Assembly (NCBI RefSeq): GCF_000214355.1
Contig: NC_015577.1
Span: forward strand, 2,843,389-2,907,388
Direction: 5' to 3'
Origin: Leadbettera azotonutricia ZAS-9
Lineage (GTDB): Bacteria; Spirochaetota; Spirochaetia; Treponematales; Breznakiellaceae
DNA length: 64,000 bases
Position 1 is the first letter of the stretch, and each line of letters opens with the position of its first letter. The position numbers were made by a program, and so were the translations under genes. Shown one piece after another: positions 51,501-59,826 of the stretch. A model generated the notes under the pieces. That model ran no database searches, had not been told where the DNA came from, and saw nothing but the letters and a program-made list of their open reading frames with translations.

Positions 51501-54098
51501 TTAATTATCAACTACCACTAAGTTAGCGGCAAAGGTACACGGACCAGTTCCGAGTGCTGATAAATACACGGGATTCGTACTCAAACTCTTCCTCGTAAAC
51601 TGGCTAAAATAATTGGCATTAGTAATGGTCCCAACGAAACCATTCGCTTCCAAGAGAAACGATTCATTGTTAATGGTGAATATTTTTGGCCCAGTTTTTG
51701 TAGTAGTGTCATCCGCGGTATTTCCGGTGATAACTTTGCTGGTGTCCGCCTTTAGGGCTATCCTTGTGCGGGGGGCGATGTCGCCGTTGCCCATAAGGAC
51801 AATGCTGCCCATAGATGCGGCCGTGCTACCCGCAAGGTCGATCGTTGTATTTTCGGCAAGGCTGAGCTGCGCACCAGGGGCTACCGTAATACGGGACTGG
51901 TTCTGTGCAAGAAATCTGGCAGCGGCGGCGCCTTTAATCTCGATGTTTCCCGAATTATCAACCGAAAGTGTAGTAGCTCCACCGGAGCTAGACCAACTCC
52001 CCGTTATGCTGCCTTTGCCTTCTCCAGTACCAAACTGTATTTTCCCTGTGCCGGCGCTTGCGGTGCTGCCACCGCTATTAAAGAAAATAGACGAAACAGC
52101 GCTGCCAGAGGGGCTAAGGTACAGTACACCGGCATTGCCATCAACCACCACAGAGCCGTTGACCGCTGCAAGGGGGTTAAGGATTCCACCCTGAATGCGT
52201 ACATAGTTGGTGTCATCCCCTGCCTGTATTCTGGCGCTGCCCGTTGCTTCGACTTTGGCTGTGCCATGCACCGTAAGTACGCCGCTTTCTATCAAATTGC
52301 CCGCAGCCAAGCCGCTAAATTCCACGTCGTTTGAACCGGTGGGAAAGGCAGCGCGTATGACAAGGCCGCCTGCCTTAATGCCTGCCCCATTGGTAAGGGT
52401 CATGATAGAAGAGGTGTTAATGACCAGGTTGGTAGTGTCGCCTATGTCTATGGTATTCGTTGTAGTATCGAACACCGTATTGGCAGGGAACGTCACACCG
52501 CTGGTAGTTCCTACACTCAACTTGGCCGGGGTGGTTGCGCCCATGGAGATGGTTGCGCTGCTCAGGGTAAGGTCGACGGTTATCTTTACCTTTTCCTTGG
52601 TTTTCAGGGCATCGTTAAGGTTTGCCACTGTTGTTGGGCTGGGAAGAACGTAGTAGAGAAGTTTTCCCGGCTTTCTTTCCGTAGTAAAGGGTATAAAGGC
52701 GGTGGTAAGGGCAGTCAAGGCGCTGGTTACCTCTAATGCAGTGGCGGCGGGGTTGTTGCGTATTGCCTTGGCGGTAGTGTATGCAGTTCCAAAGGCGCTT
52801 TGTTCCGCAATGGTAAACCAGTATTTGCTTTCGAAAACATCAGCGCCGTCTACGCTATAAAACGCGTTGCGGTAGCGAAAGTCGGCGTCAACTAGTTGTG
52901 CTTCAATAAGGGCAATCTGCAGGGCGTATTTATCGACCGTAGAGCCGTCTTTGATAAAGATCCTGCTGGGGTCCCCGGTAATGGTAAGCGTAGAGTCGCT
53001 TAAGGTGTAACTTAAATTCTCAACTACCGACGTTGGGTAGTCGGCATAAATGCCCTCTTTATATTGATAATAGGAAGTAATGTTAAACTCGATCTTCCCG
53101 TCATCGGTATCGGTAAAGGTGCCTATTTCTGCCTCAATGATAGTACTCGGGTCTGACTCATGGCCTATCCTTACCAGTTTGACACCGGAAAACAGAAGAT
53201 CGTACTTTCCATCGACGGTTTTCCAAAGGCCTTCAAACTTGGAGAGCGACGGGTCGCTAGGGCCAGAGGCTTCCCACTTGGCATAGAGGATAGTGTTGGC
53301 GCTTACGGGGGTGGCGCTAAAGTTCCAGGGGGCTCCGGTTCCGGCGGCGTTCTGATACCAGCCGCTAAAGGTGTAGCCTCCACGGGTGGGGGCGGTTACG
53401 GTGGGGGCAAGGCTGTCTGGGACAATGGTTTTTACTTCCGCCGCCGGTGCGCCCGCGTAGTTCAGGTTGTAGGTTACGGTTACGGCAGTTATGATGTTTA
53501 CCGTAAAGGCGGCGGTTTTGCCGTTTACGTTGATGGTAACGGTTTTACCCGCCCCTGGGTTTGCTTTGACGGTGTCCCAATCGGTGTCCGCAGGGCTTAC
53601 GGAGATAAAGCCGGTGGTGCCGTCGTTAAAGGTGGCGGTTACCACAAGACCTGCAAGGTCGAGGGCTTCGCCCACAAGGTAGGTGGTTTTAGTGGGCTGC
53701 GTTACGGTAATGCTCGCAACGATGCGGGCATCTTGGGTGTAGGCAGCGGTGGTCAATACGCCGCTATTGTTGTAGCCGTTTTTGACGGCGATGGCTTTTA
53801 CCACGCTATTCCATGAGGGCACGGCAAAGGGCGCTTGGTAGAAGCTGGTCGATTCCCCGGCGACTACCGGGGCAGTGCCGTCGGTGGTGTAGTAAATGTA
53901 TGCCCCGTCGGTTGCGCTTGCAAGGGTTACCTTTGGCAGGCTAAAAAAGGCGCCGCCATTGGGGCTTGCGGTGGGGGTCGCCGCGTCGGGGGTCGAGGGC
54001 GGGTCAGAGGGGCTGTTGCCGCCGCAGGAGGCGAAGATCAAGGCAAGCGCAGCCAGGACGCCGGCTATTGCGAGAATCAGTTTGCTTGTACGTTTCAT
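51501..54098 (-). CDS. Chimeric lipoprotein: chitobiase-C-like head, B-repeat, TIAAN-type tail
   Basis: 865 residues from the ATG at 54098 (AAAGGAA 7 bases upstream). Lipobox LIFASC (C25). Residues about 1-125 match the 930-residue lipoprotein at 34.1-36.9 kb. Then an Ig-like domain (TKTTYLVGEALDLAGLVVTA), a Listeria-Bacteroides B-repeat (TVTAPTRGGYTFSGWYQNAA, ANTILYAKW), a lipocalin-like segment (about 295-380, FEGLWKTVDGKYDLLFSGVK), and a tail (about 500-865) homologous to the TIAAN lipoproteins (VTFPANTVFDTTTNTIDIGD, then NYFSQFTRKSLSTNPVYLSA, ending CTFAANLVVVDN). It is a fusion of two families found separately nearby. Surface display is likely. Confidence 0.85.
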   Translation of the reverse strand: MKRTSKLILAIAGVLAALALIFASCGGNSPSDPPSTPDAATPTASPNGGAFFSLPKVTLASATDGAYIYYTTDGTAPVVAGESTSFYQAPFAVPSWNSVVKAIAVKNGYNNSGVLTTAAYTQDARIVASITVTQPTKTTYLVGEALDLAGLVVTATFNDGTTGFISVSPADTDWDTVKANPGAGKTVTINVNGKTAAFTVNIITAVTVTYNLNYAGAPAAEVKTIVPDSLAPTVTAPTRGGYTFSGWYQNAAGTGAPWNFSATPVSANTILYAKWEASGPSDPSLSKFEGLWKTVDGKYDLLFSGVKLVRIGHESDPSTIIEAEIGTFTDTDDGKIEFNITSYYQYKEGIYADYPTSVVENLSYTLSDSTLTITGDPSRIFIKDGSTVDKYALQIALIEAQLVDADFRYRNAFYSVDGADVFESKYWFTIAEQSAFGTAYTTAKAIRNNPAATALEVTSALTALTTAFIPFTTERKPGKLLYYVLPSPTTVANLNDALKTKEKVKITVDLTLSSATISMGATTPAKLSVGTTSGVTFPANTVFDTTTNTIDIGDTTNLVINTSSIMTLTNGAGIKAGGLVIRAAFPTGSNDVEFSGLAAGNLIESGVLTVHGTAKVEATGSARIQAGDDTNYVRIQGGILNPLAAVNGSVVVDGNAGVLYLSPSGSAVSSIFFNSGGSTASAGTGKIQFGTGEGKGSITGSWSSSGGATTLSVDNSGNIEIKGAAAARFLAQNQSRITVAPGAQLSLAENTTIDLAGSTAASMGSIVLMGNGDIAPRTRIALKADTSKVITGNTADDTTTKTGPKIFTINNESFLLEANGFVGTITNANYFSQFTRKSLSTNPVYLSALGTGPCTFAANLVVVDN

Positions 54099-54123
54099 CT
54101 TTCTGTTCCTTTGCATGTTATGT

Positions 54124-54205
54124 CCGCCACTGCCGGCGGGGGGCGTTACGGGGGGAACTCCCCCCGTTGAAGGGGGTGGGCCGCAACAACGTGCGGCCCA
54201 GGGGG
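54124..54205. repeat. Tandem hairpin spacer, partner of the 30.6-kb repeat
   Basis: CCGCC-actgcc-GGCGG (54124-54139), ACGGGGGG-aact-CCCCCCGT (54148-54167) and TGGGCCGCA-acaacg-TGCGGCCCA (54177-54200). The last one, with flanks (54172-54205), is an inverted copy of 30617-30652. It lies between the beta-helix gene stop and the chimeric lipoprotein start on the minus strand. Confidence 0.6.
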
Positions 54206-54257
54206 AAGGCTCGGCAACCCTGTTGCCGTTCCCCCTCTTTCCCTCTTCTAAAAGGGT

Positions 54258-55616
54258 CTAGTTCTTAATGGCCTGGGCTCCTTTGCCGGAGACGGCGCCG
54301 AAGAGTTTAAGGGCGTCGTCCAGGGGGTAGCGGTTGGCGTACATGGAGACTTTGGTGGTCATGCTGCCGGACTGGTTCAGGCCCATGGCTCGGCGGAAGT
54401 TGTTGGCGCTGGAGTTGGCGTCGTAGTCGGTGGTCTCGGTGTAGGTGGCGTTGAGGAAGCCTTCGAGGTACGGGGCGTTGAGTTTGCCTTTAAAGCCCCC
54501 GGCGGCTGCGGTGGTGAGTTCTTCGTTGCGGTCGTACTTGTAGAGTTCTTCCCGTTCTTCGAAGTTCTTGGCCCAGACCCGGGTGCCCATGCCGCCGCCG
54601 GGGAGTTCGATGTCGCCCATCTTATTGAGGAAGAAGTAATTGTCCTCGGCGCCGGTTTTGCGTTTGGTTTCGTTGGCGGGGGTCTCGGTGCGGGTGCGGT
54701 CAAGACCGGCGCGGTGCGAAAGGCCGATGATGTTGTGGTGCACGTCGGTGTTGACGCCGGTCATAAAGCGGTAGCCGGTGCCGAGCCCTAAGTCCTGGTT
54801 GTCGGCGGTGCGGTTCCAGTTGAAGAGCACGGTGTTGTACGAGAAGTCTACGGTGTTGCCGTAGTTCCCGGTGGCGAGGCGGCTGGAAATCTGCACGGCG
54901 GCGTAGGTGTTGTTGATAAACAGGTTGTTGATGATCTTGATGGTGGCGCCGTTGGCGTTGCCCATAATGGCGTACTGGTTGCCGTTTACAAAGACGCAGT
55001 TCTGTATGGTGAGCTTGCCGGTAACGTCGAACCACAGGGTGGGCTGCACGGTGCCGATGACGTCTTTGGTGCCGTTGTTCTCGCCCTTTGCCGGGGGGAT
55101 AACGAGCATACCGGTTGCGACTCCGGCGGGCTTGCCGTTGGTGGCGTGGTAGCCCAGGGAGTTGCCCTTATCCAGGATGATGCCGTCTATGATCATTTCG
55201 CCTGCGGGTTTAACGCCGTTGACGGTACCTTTCTTCCCCAAATTGAGGAGGGCATAGGCGCCGGCGGTGCCGTTGCTGGCGGGGGTGGGCTGTATGGTGG
55301 TGCGATTGGCGAGGACGTCGCGCTTGGAGAAATCGGTGGTGTAGCCGCCTTTAAGGCTTACAGCTTTGAGCACTTCGATATAACCCCGGTCGCTGGTGCC
55401 CAAGTAGTTGCCTTTGGCGATGTGAATGGTGTCGCCGTCTGCGGCTTTGTCCAATGCGGCCTGCAGGTCCTTGTAGGGCTTGGCTTTGCTGCCGTCGGCG
55501 CTGCGGAAGCTCTCGCCGGTTTCTACGCTGACATAGAGGTCGGCGGCGGCGGCAGTGGCGGCGGCTATCAGCAGGATTGCCGACGCGAGGAACAGGACTT
55601 TTTTCATCTTCTTCAT
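54258..55616 (-). CDS. Exported right-handed beta-helix protein
   Basis: 452 residues with a GGGAG ribosome site. Signal peptide about 1-25 (ending TAAAA). The mature protein opens DLYVSVETGESFRSADGSKA, then PYKDLQAALDKAADGDTIHI (the DUF1565-like entry), and contains stacked coils: TGKLTIQNCVFVNGNQYAIM, GATIKIINNLFINNTYAAVQ, NTVDFSYNTVLFNWNRTADN. No lyase catalytic set is evident. Such parallel beta-helices act in polysaccharide binding or cleavage; periplasmic or surface location is likely. It starts below a leader with four hairpins. Confidence 0.8.
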   Translation of the reverse strand: MKKMKKVLFLASAILLIAAATAAAADLYVSVETGESFRSADGSKAKPYKDLQAALDKAADGDTIHIAKGNYLGTSDRGYIEVLKAVSLKGGYTTDFSKRDVLANRTTIQPTPASNGTAGAYALLNLGKKGTVNGVKPAGEMIIDGIILDKGNSLGYHATNGKPAGVATGMLVIPPAKGENNGTKDVIGTVQPTLWFDVTGKLTIQNCVFVNGNQYAIMGNANGATIKIINNLFINNTYAAVQISSRLATGNYGNTVDFSYNTVLFNWNRTADNQDLGLGTGYRFMTGVNTDVHHNIIGLSHRAGLDRTRTETPANETKRKTGAEDNYFFLNKMGDIELPGGGMGTRVWAKNFEEREELYKYDRNEELTTAAAGGFKGKLNAPYLEGFLNATYTETTDYDANSSANNFRRAMGLNQSGSMTTKVSMYANRYPLDDALKLFGAVSGKGAQAIKN

Positions 55617-55633
55617 AGTAAATCTCCCTTCTT

Positions 55634-55709
55634 GCGGCTTTGCCGCGTATGTATATAAGCCCTCTAACGAGGGCAGCCCTCTGCTGAGGGCACAAACCCC
55701 ACGGGTTTG
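55634..55709. repeat. Leader with four consecutive hairpins
   Basis: GCGGC-ttt-GCCGC (55634-55646), GCCCTC-taac-GAGGGC (55659-55674), GCCCTC-tgct-GAGGGC (55676-55691), CAAACCC-cac-GGGTTTG (55693-55709). Hairpins 2 and 3 share the same arms and could exchange partners, an arrangement seen in attenuators. It lies between the LuxR-type gene stop and the beta-helix gene. Confidence 0.6.
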
Positions 55710-55738
55710 CAGTATCCCTATTGAACAATGCCCAGGTC

Positions 55739-56017
55739 TTAGTGCCCCTCTTTATCCAGCACCCCATAGCGGTACACCAGCTCTGCCTGGTTTTTTACCC
55801 CCAGCTTCCGGTAAATCCTCCCGGCTATCTGCTTCACTTCCGACTTTCCCCGCATAATGGTCTCGGCAATCCAGGGTACGGTAAAAAACTCCCTGAGCCA
55901 CGGGAACACTTCACGTTCTTCGGTGTCCAAAAGCGCCGCCTCAGGCGGCAGGTCGTGCAATTGCGGTTGCAAAAGCGCAGTCCCTTCGTTTGGATGGGGG
56001 TCTTTCATCGTATCCAT
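55739..56017 (-). CDS. Small LuxR-type HTH protein
   Basis: 92 residues: an N-terminal acidic 40 residues and a C-terminal LuxR/NarL-type helix-turn-helix (about 45-86) whose recognition helix and end read QIAGRIYRKLGVKNQAELVY, the classic IYxKLGVxNRxEL signature. There is no sensor domain, so it is a minimal DNA-binding protein of the GerE type. Two 19-bp palindromes lie 33-88 bases upstream, suggesting autoregulation. Its end resembles the tail of the membrane regulator at 57.0 kb (IYQKLGISHRQEL). Confidence 0.7.
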   Translation of the reverse strand: MDTMKDPHPNEGTALLQPQLHDLPPEAALLDTEEREVFPWLREFFTVPWIAETIMRGKSEVKQIAGRIYRKLGVKNQAELVYRYGVLDKEGH

Positions 56018-56049
56018 AGCTATTGATATCCCCTAACCGGGGATTCCAC

Positions 56050-56068
56050 ATGACACGTTTCGTGTCAT
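56050..56068. promoter_or_regulatory. 19-bp palindrome 1, operator candidate
   Basis: ATGACACGTTTCGTGTCAT is a perfect dyad of 8-bp arms around TTT. A TAAAAT -10-like hexamer for the minus-strand LuxR gene overlaps its right end. Shares the core GAAACGTG with palindrome 2. Confidence 0.55.
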
Positions 56069-56104
56069 TTTAAAAAAAAACGAAGGAAAATGGGGTAAAT
56101 TGGC

Positions 56105-56123
56105 ATAGCATGAAACGTGCTAT
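56105..56123. promoter_or_regulatory. 19-bp palindrome 2, operator candidate
   Basis: ATAGCATGAAACGTGCTAT: same length and the same 8-base core GAAACGTG as palindrome 1 read on its minus strand. The two centres are 55 bases apart, about five helical turns, so bound proteins would be on the same face of the DNA. Confidence 0.5.
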
Positions 56124-56174
56124 ATGGGTTTTTAGGCTATTTTTGGAGGTATAGTTAAGGTATTGGAGAGACCT

Positions 56175-56399
56175 ATGACCATTGAACAAACCGTTGAAAT
56201 CCCCGAGGACCACCGGGAAGAGCTGCCCAAGGTGACCCGGGCGCAACGGGCGCAGTGGGCAGAGGAGCGAAAGAATGATCCGGTTTGGCAGGTGCTGGAT
56301 CGGCCGCTCAAACATGACTGGAGCTGGCTCCCCGAAGGCTTAACGCCGGAGACTTTTCTGGTCAAAGATGTCCGTGACATTATCATCAAGGATAAATAA
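56175..56399 (+). CDS. Orphan antitoxin-like protein
   Basis: 74 residues from the ATG at 56175, preceded by GGAGAG. The N-terminus MTIEQTVEIPEDHREELP is a near match to the antitoxin at 37001. The remainder (RAQRAQWAEERKNDPVWQVL, WSWLPEGLTPETFLV) differs. No PIN-type gene follows; the next gene is the second BrnT-like toxin. Probably the surviving half of a PIN module, or an antitoxin with new target. Confidence 0.5.
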   Translation: MTIEQTVEIPEDHREELPKVTRAQRAQWAEERKNDPVWQVLDRPLKHDWSWLPEGLTPETFLVKDVRDIIIKDK

Positions 56400-56465
56400 C
56401 GTTCTGCTTGATAGCAGGATTGGGGAGAATGTTAAATTGCCCTTTCTTTTTGGGTTTTTTTGAGG

Positions 56466-56471
56466 TAGAAT
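56466..56471 (+). promoter_or_regulatory. -10 hexamer of the 56-kb toxin gene, probable leaderless start
   Basis: TAGAAT lies 6 bases before the ATG at 56478. No good -35 sits at 17 bases (TTTCTT at 56443-56448). No ribosome site, as for its paralogue at 37800. Confidence 0.4.
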
Positions 56472-56477
56472 GGGGAT

Positions 56478-56747
56478 ATGGAACAGGCGAGCGGAAAGAC
56501 GCTCTATATTGAATTTAACAAATCCGCTTTTAAACATGAGGTAACAAAAGAGGATATTCGTTTTGCCTTTGACAATAAGCTATTAGATCGTCCTGTGGTT
56601 GGGGAGGAAGAAAAAAACCTGCTTATTGGCTTTGATCGGGCGCTTAATCCCCTTGAAATTCTATATAATGAAATTGATGAAAAATCGGTTAATGTGTTCC
56701 ATGCTATGCCCTGCCGTAAGGCATGGCTTAAATTGGTTAATGTGTAG
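56478..56747 (+). CDS. BrnT-like toxin, second copy
   Basis: 89 residues. Same pattern as the 37800 gene: FNKSAFKHEVTKEDIRFAFD, LLIGFDRALNPLEILYNEID, VNVFHAMPCRKAWLKLVNV. Base composition is clearly more AT-rich than neighbouring lipoprotein genes, pointing to independent acquisition or older divergence. Followed 9 bases later by its antitoxin gene (with AGGAGG), the same spacing as at 38 kb. Confidence 0.65.
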   Translation: MEQASGKTLYIEFNKSAFKHEVTKEDIRFAFDNKLLDRPVVGEEEKNLLIGFDRALNPLEILYNEIDEKSVNVFHAMPCRKAWLKLVNV

Positions 56748-56756
56748 GAGGAAAAT

Positions 56757-56987
56757 ATGGCAAGAATGACTGAAGAAGAAGCGGACGCTTTAGATGAGCT
56801 CTGGACTAAAACAACACCCGAAATAGATACAAGCAAGAGCGGGTTTTTAACCCGATCCGGCTTTACTATGGTTTCGCTTGATACGGTAACCGCGGCCTAT
56901 CTGCAAGCAAAAGCGGCTGTTAGCCATCATAGTGTTTCGGAGCTTATTGGCGAGCTTGTGCGGGAAAAGATTTCTGCTTCTGCATAA
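56757..56987 (+). CDS. BrnA-like antitoxin, second copy
   Basis: 76 residues: acidic N-terminal half (MTEEEADALDELWTKTTPEI) and C-terminal helix ending HHSVSELIGELVREKISASA. Identical in layout to the 38061 gene. Probably binds its toxin and represses the pair. Confidence 0.65.
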   Translation: MARMTEEEADALDELWTKTTPEIDTSKSGFLTRSGFTMVSLDTVTAAYLQAKAAVSHHSVSELIGELVREKISASA

Positions 56988-57004
56988 GGTGAAGGATCTA
57001 TTTA

Positions 57005-57020
57005 CCCGCCGTCAGGCGGG
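57005..57020. terminator. Hairpin between convergent genes
   Basis: CCCGCC-gtca-GGCGGG lies between the antitoxin stop (56987) and the convergent LuxR regulator stop (57029). A bidirectional terminator would fit here, but no U-run follows on either strand. Confidence 0.35.
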
Positions 57021-57028
57021 CGGGGGGA

Positions 57029-58420
57029 TTACCCCTCAAGCTTCGCAAACAATTCCTGGCGGTGCGAAATGCCCAGCTTCTGGTAGATGCTGCGGCAATG
57101 GTTGTTCACGGTGTTAAAGGAGATAAAAAGCTCGCCGCCTATTTGGCGCAGGGTAAAGCCCTTGAGCAAGAGGACGCAGATTTCCTGCTCCCGCCTGGAA
57201 AGGCCGTATTGGGCAAAATCGGGGGGCGACTTGGCAAGGCGGGTTTCCATCTGCATAAGGGCCAGGACATAGGCTTTCCGGTAGTAGCGGTTAAGCAGGA
57301 AACTAAGCACATAGATACCGCCGCCCAAAAGAACGAGGATCACCGCAAGAACCGCATTGTGGGATACAATCAGGCTGTTGTAGTCTTGCCGGGGCATGAG
57401 GAGGTCAAGGGCCATCTCGTCGTCCAGGTAAGGTGAATTGGCAGGGTAAAGTTTAACACGCTTGCCTGAGCCTAAAACTATAAAGCCGCCCCTGCCCAAA
57501 GCCAAAGGGCCGGAATAAAAGGCGCTGTCTGTTTCAACTCCGTTCCCACTGGAAGGGCCGAATCGGGAGATCAGCCGGGGATAGGGGCCTGGAAGGGGGC
57601 TATGGTTCAGCCTGAAATTCGCGGCGCTTATTTCAAAACCGCATACCCCCAGGAGCTTCCCCTGGGAGCTTATCAGAGGGACGCTGCACAGCAGGGCAGG
57701 CTCTTCCCGTTTGTAAACACCGCCTGAATCCTCAAAAGTCCAGTAATAGGAACGGGAAAGGGGCAGGGAGGGGTTCTTCCGGAAGGTCTCCACAGGCACG
57801 GTGTAAAAGGCGCTCCCCCGGCTATCAAGTTCCAAATCCCAGAGCGAATGCACCGCAAGGTTATTCTTGTACGCCAAATCCGCAAAACCCCTTAGGAAGA
57901 GCTTATAGGCATTACCCGGTATAAAGGGCTCTGTGTTTTGGATAGAGAAGCCCGCGCGGGAATACTCGGCATCCTTAAGGCGGGGGTTAATAGTTGCTTC
58001 CAGCGCCATGAATACCCCCGAAACCCTGGCTTTGTCCAGGGCAAGCAGGGCGAGGCCAAGCTCAGTTTCTTCTATATACAAAAGCGTCTCCGGCTTGCCG
58101 GAGAGTTCCCCTATGGAAAGGCCCGCATTCTCCAGGTGGATCTCAATATTGTGCGACAGAGTTTGCGCGTAGAGCAGAGCCTCTACAGAAACTTCGCCCA
58201 GCCGCTTTTCGAGGTTCCCCGCAAGGGAAGAGCGTTCCCTGCTGATAGTGCGTTCCAGCTCTGTGCTGCCGGAAGAGACCTTTCCATTGATAAGCAGGAT
58301 TACAAAGACAATGACCGCCGCCGAAAAGAGCACCGTAGGGATAAGCGCCCGGTGCGGCCTGAGGGGGAAGGTAAAGGTATTTTTCTGCCGGGCAAAAGAC
58401 CGGCGGTCCTTATCGCTCAC
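57029..58420 (-). CDS. Membrane-tethered LuxR-type regulator with extracytoplasmic sensor
   Basis: 463 residues, GTG start. A basic N-terminus and helix (about 25-45), a long extracytoplasmic domain (about 46-353) with a dCACHE-like look (helical stalk, then AFYTVPVETFRKNPSLPLSR, and PALLCSVPLISSQGKLLGVC), a second helix (355-377), and a C-terminal cytoplasmic LuxR helix-turn-helix (405-463: YGLSRREQEICVLLLKGFTL, IYQKLGISHRQEL). It would bind DNA while anchored in the membrane. It is the second gene after the sugar-binding lipoprotein (gap 12 bases), which may present ligand to the sensor. Confidence 0.8.
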   Translation of the reverse strand: MSDKDRRSFARQKNTFTFPLRPHRALIPTVLFSAAVIVFVILLINGKVSSGSTELERTISRERSSLAGNLEKRLGEVSVEALLYAQTLSHNIEIHLENAGLSIGELSGKPETLLYIEETELGLALLALDKARVSGVFMALEATINPRLKDAEYSRAGFSIQNTEPFIPGNAYKLFLRGFADLAYKNNLAVHSLWDLELDSRGSAFYTVPVETFRKNPSLPLSRSYYWTFEDSGGVYKREEPALLCSVPLISSQGKLLGVCGFEISAANFRLNHSPLPGPYPRLISRFGPSSGNGVETDSAFYSGPLALGRGGFIVLGSGKRVKLYPANSPYLDDEMALDLLMPRQDYNSLIVSHNAVLAVILVLLGGGIYVLSFLLNRYYRKAYVLALMQMETRLAKSPPDFAQYGLSRREQEICVLLLKGFTLRQIGGELFISFNTVNNHCRSIYQKLGISHRQELFAKLEG

Positions 58421-58432
58421 GTTTCCCCTGCC

Positions 58433-59761
58433 CTACTCGCTAAAGGCGGCAATAAAGGAACGTAAGTCCTCGCCGCTCTCCCCTCCGGAAAGCCCACGCT
58501 TGGCCGCCTTTTGCAGTTCCTCCACATACCGGGTTTGCAGGGTGTCCAGTCCGTCGAACACCGGGGGGATAAAAAAGCGGTACTCCTTTTGCATGGCTAT
58601 GGCGGCAAGGAAGGCCTGCCTTTTAAGGCCCTCGCCGACAGCGTCCATGCCGTTCGCCATAACAAGGTCAAAGGCCTCCTGCATTACCGGCATATAGCCC
58701 GTGGCGGCGGTAAAGCGCAGGTTCTGGGCAGGCTCGGTAAGCCATTTGAGGAACACCCCCGCGCCGTATTCCTTTGCCGCTGTGGATTTCAAGACGCACA
58801 TGCCCCCACCACGCTGGGCAGCGACCTTTTCGCCCCCTGCAAACACCGGGAAGGGCAGTACGACAAACTCCACATCTTCTTTGCTGTTGTCCGCATAGGT
58901 AACGGAAGTGGGGAAATACATGGCCCCTGCAGAAGTAGACGAAACCGCCACCACCTCGCCCGACAGGGCAAGCTGGCTGCCAAAGTTGCTGAAAATAGCC
59001 ACCTCCCCCCGTGCGGCAGGCCCATAGTAGCTATCCCACACTCGCGTAAAAGAGGGGGAGGCGACATTGAGGCGCTTCCCCTGGACAAAGCTCTCGCCCA
59101 TCTGCTCCATGCCTATCATGGTGTAGTTAAAGAGTTCGTCGGGGCAATAAAAGGTTTTGCCCCCCGACCATTCCCGGTACTGTTCGGCAGCAGCGATAAT
59201 GCCCTCGAAGGTCGCAAGCTGCCCAAGGCTTACGCCGGGGGTATCGGCGGCAAAGCGGTCAAAGATGGTTTTGTTGAGGAAGAGGACTTCCGTGGATTTT
59301 GCCACCGGCAGGAGGTAGAAGACGCCCCCTATCATGCCTTCTTCCACAAATTCGCCCACATAGCGGGAAATCTCCTCCCTGGTAAAGAGGCTTGCAAAAT
59401 CCACCAACACCCCCTTTTGGGCAAGGCTTGCGGCAACCGGGGGGTACACCACCGCGATATCCGGCAGCTCAGGGGACCCAGGGTCGCCCTCCGCGGCCAT
59501 GAGGAGCTTTTCGTTCAGCACCGCAGCCCGGGCGACGGCGGTAACAGAGACGGTTATGCCCTCCTGGGCCCCCCGGGTGGCGTTGAACTCCGTTGCCAAC
59601 TCCTCAAAACCCGTCTTCATCTGCTCCACGTAGGTATGCCACACGGTGATACCCACAGGATTCCTTTTGCTGGGCCGGTTTTTGCCCTGGCAGCCTAAAA
59701 GCGCCACGAGGACGACGGATAGGATGATAAAGGATAAAAAGAAACGCCGGGTATGTCTCAT
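58433..59761 (-). CDS. Family-1 sugar-binding-type ABC lipoprotein
   Basis: 442 residues. Lipobox ALLGC (C24). Typical type-I extracellular solute-binding fold: GITVWHTYVEQMKTGFEELA, LPDIAVVYPPVAASLAQKGV, GGVFYLLPVAKSTEVLFLNK, GGGMCVLKSTAAKEYGAGVF, GYMPVMQEA. Members bind oligosaccharides, polyols or phosphodiesters for ABC importers. No permease or ATPase gene is nearby; instead it leads an operon with the membrane LuxR regulator, so it may serve as a signal receptor. Transcript likely starts at the ATG (TATACC 6 bases upstream, no ribosome site). Confidence 0.85.
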   Translation of the reverse strand: MRHTRRFFLSFIILSVVLVALLGCQGKNRPSKRNPVGITVWHTYVEQMKTGFEELATEFNATRGAQEGITVSVTAVARAAVLNEKLLMAAEGDPGSPELPDIAVVYPPVAASLAQKGVLVDFASLFTREEISRYVGEFVEEGMIGGVFYLLPVAKSTEVLFLNKTIFDRFAADTPGVSLGQLATFEGIIAAAEQYREWSGGKTFYCPDELFNYTMIGMEQMGESFVQGKRLNVASPSFTRVWDSYYGPAARGEVAIFSNFGSQLALSGEVVAVSSTSAGAMYFPTSVTYADNSKEDVEFVVLPFPVFAGGEKVAAQRGGGMCVLKSTAAKEYGAGVFLKWLTEPAQNLRFTAATGYMPVMQEAFDLVMANGMDAVGEGLKRQAFLAAIAMQKEYRFFIPPVFDGLDTLQTRYVEELQKAAKRGLSGGESGEDLRSFIAAFSE

Positions 59762-59767
59762 AGTGAA

Positions 59768-59797
59768 GGTATAGGCTTTTCAACAATGTTAAACATT
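59768..59797 (-). promoter_or_regulatory. Promoter and operator candidate for the binding protein/regulator operon
   Basis: Minus strand TATACC (complement of 59768-59773) is 6 bases from the ATG. There is no good -35; instead the dyad AATGTT-A-AACATT (59785-59797) covers the -35 site. This is the layout of an activator-dependent promoter, the usual mode for LuxR-type proteins. Confidence 0.45.
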
Positions 59798-59826
59798 AAC
59801 TTTTGGCTGAATATACGGCGTTTTTT

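Noticed and set aside
55634..55709. CRISPR array
   Set aside because: The repeats are inverted hairpins of differing sequence with no regular spacers and no cas genes nearby.
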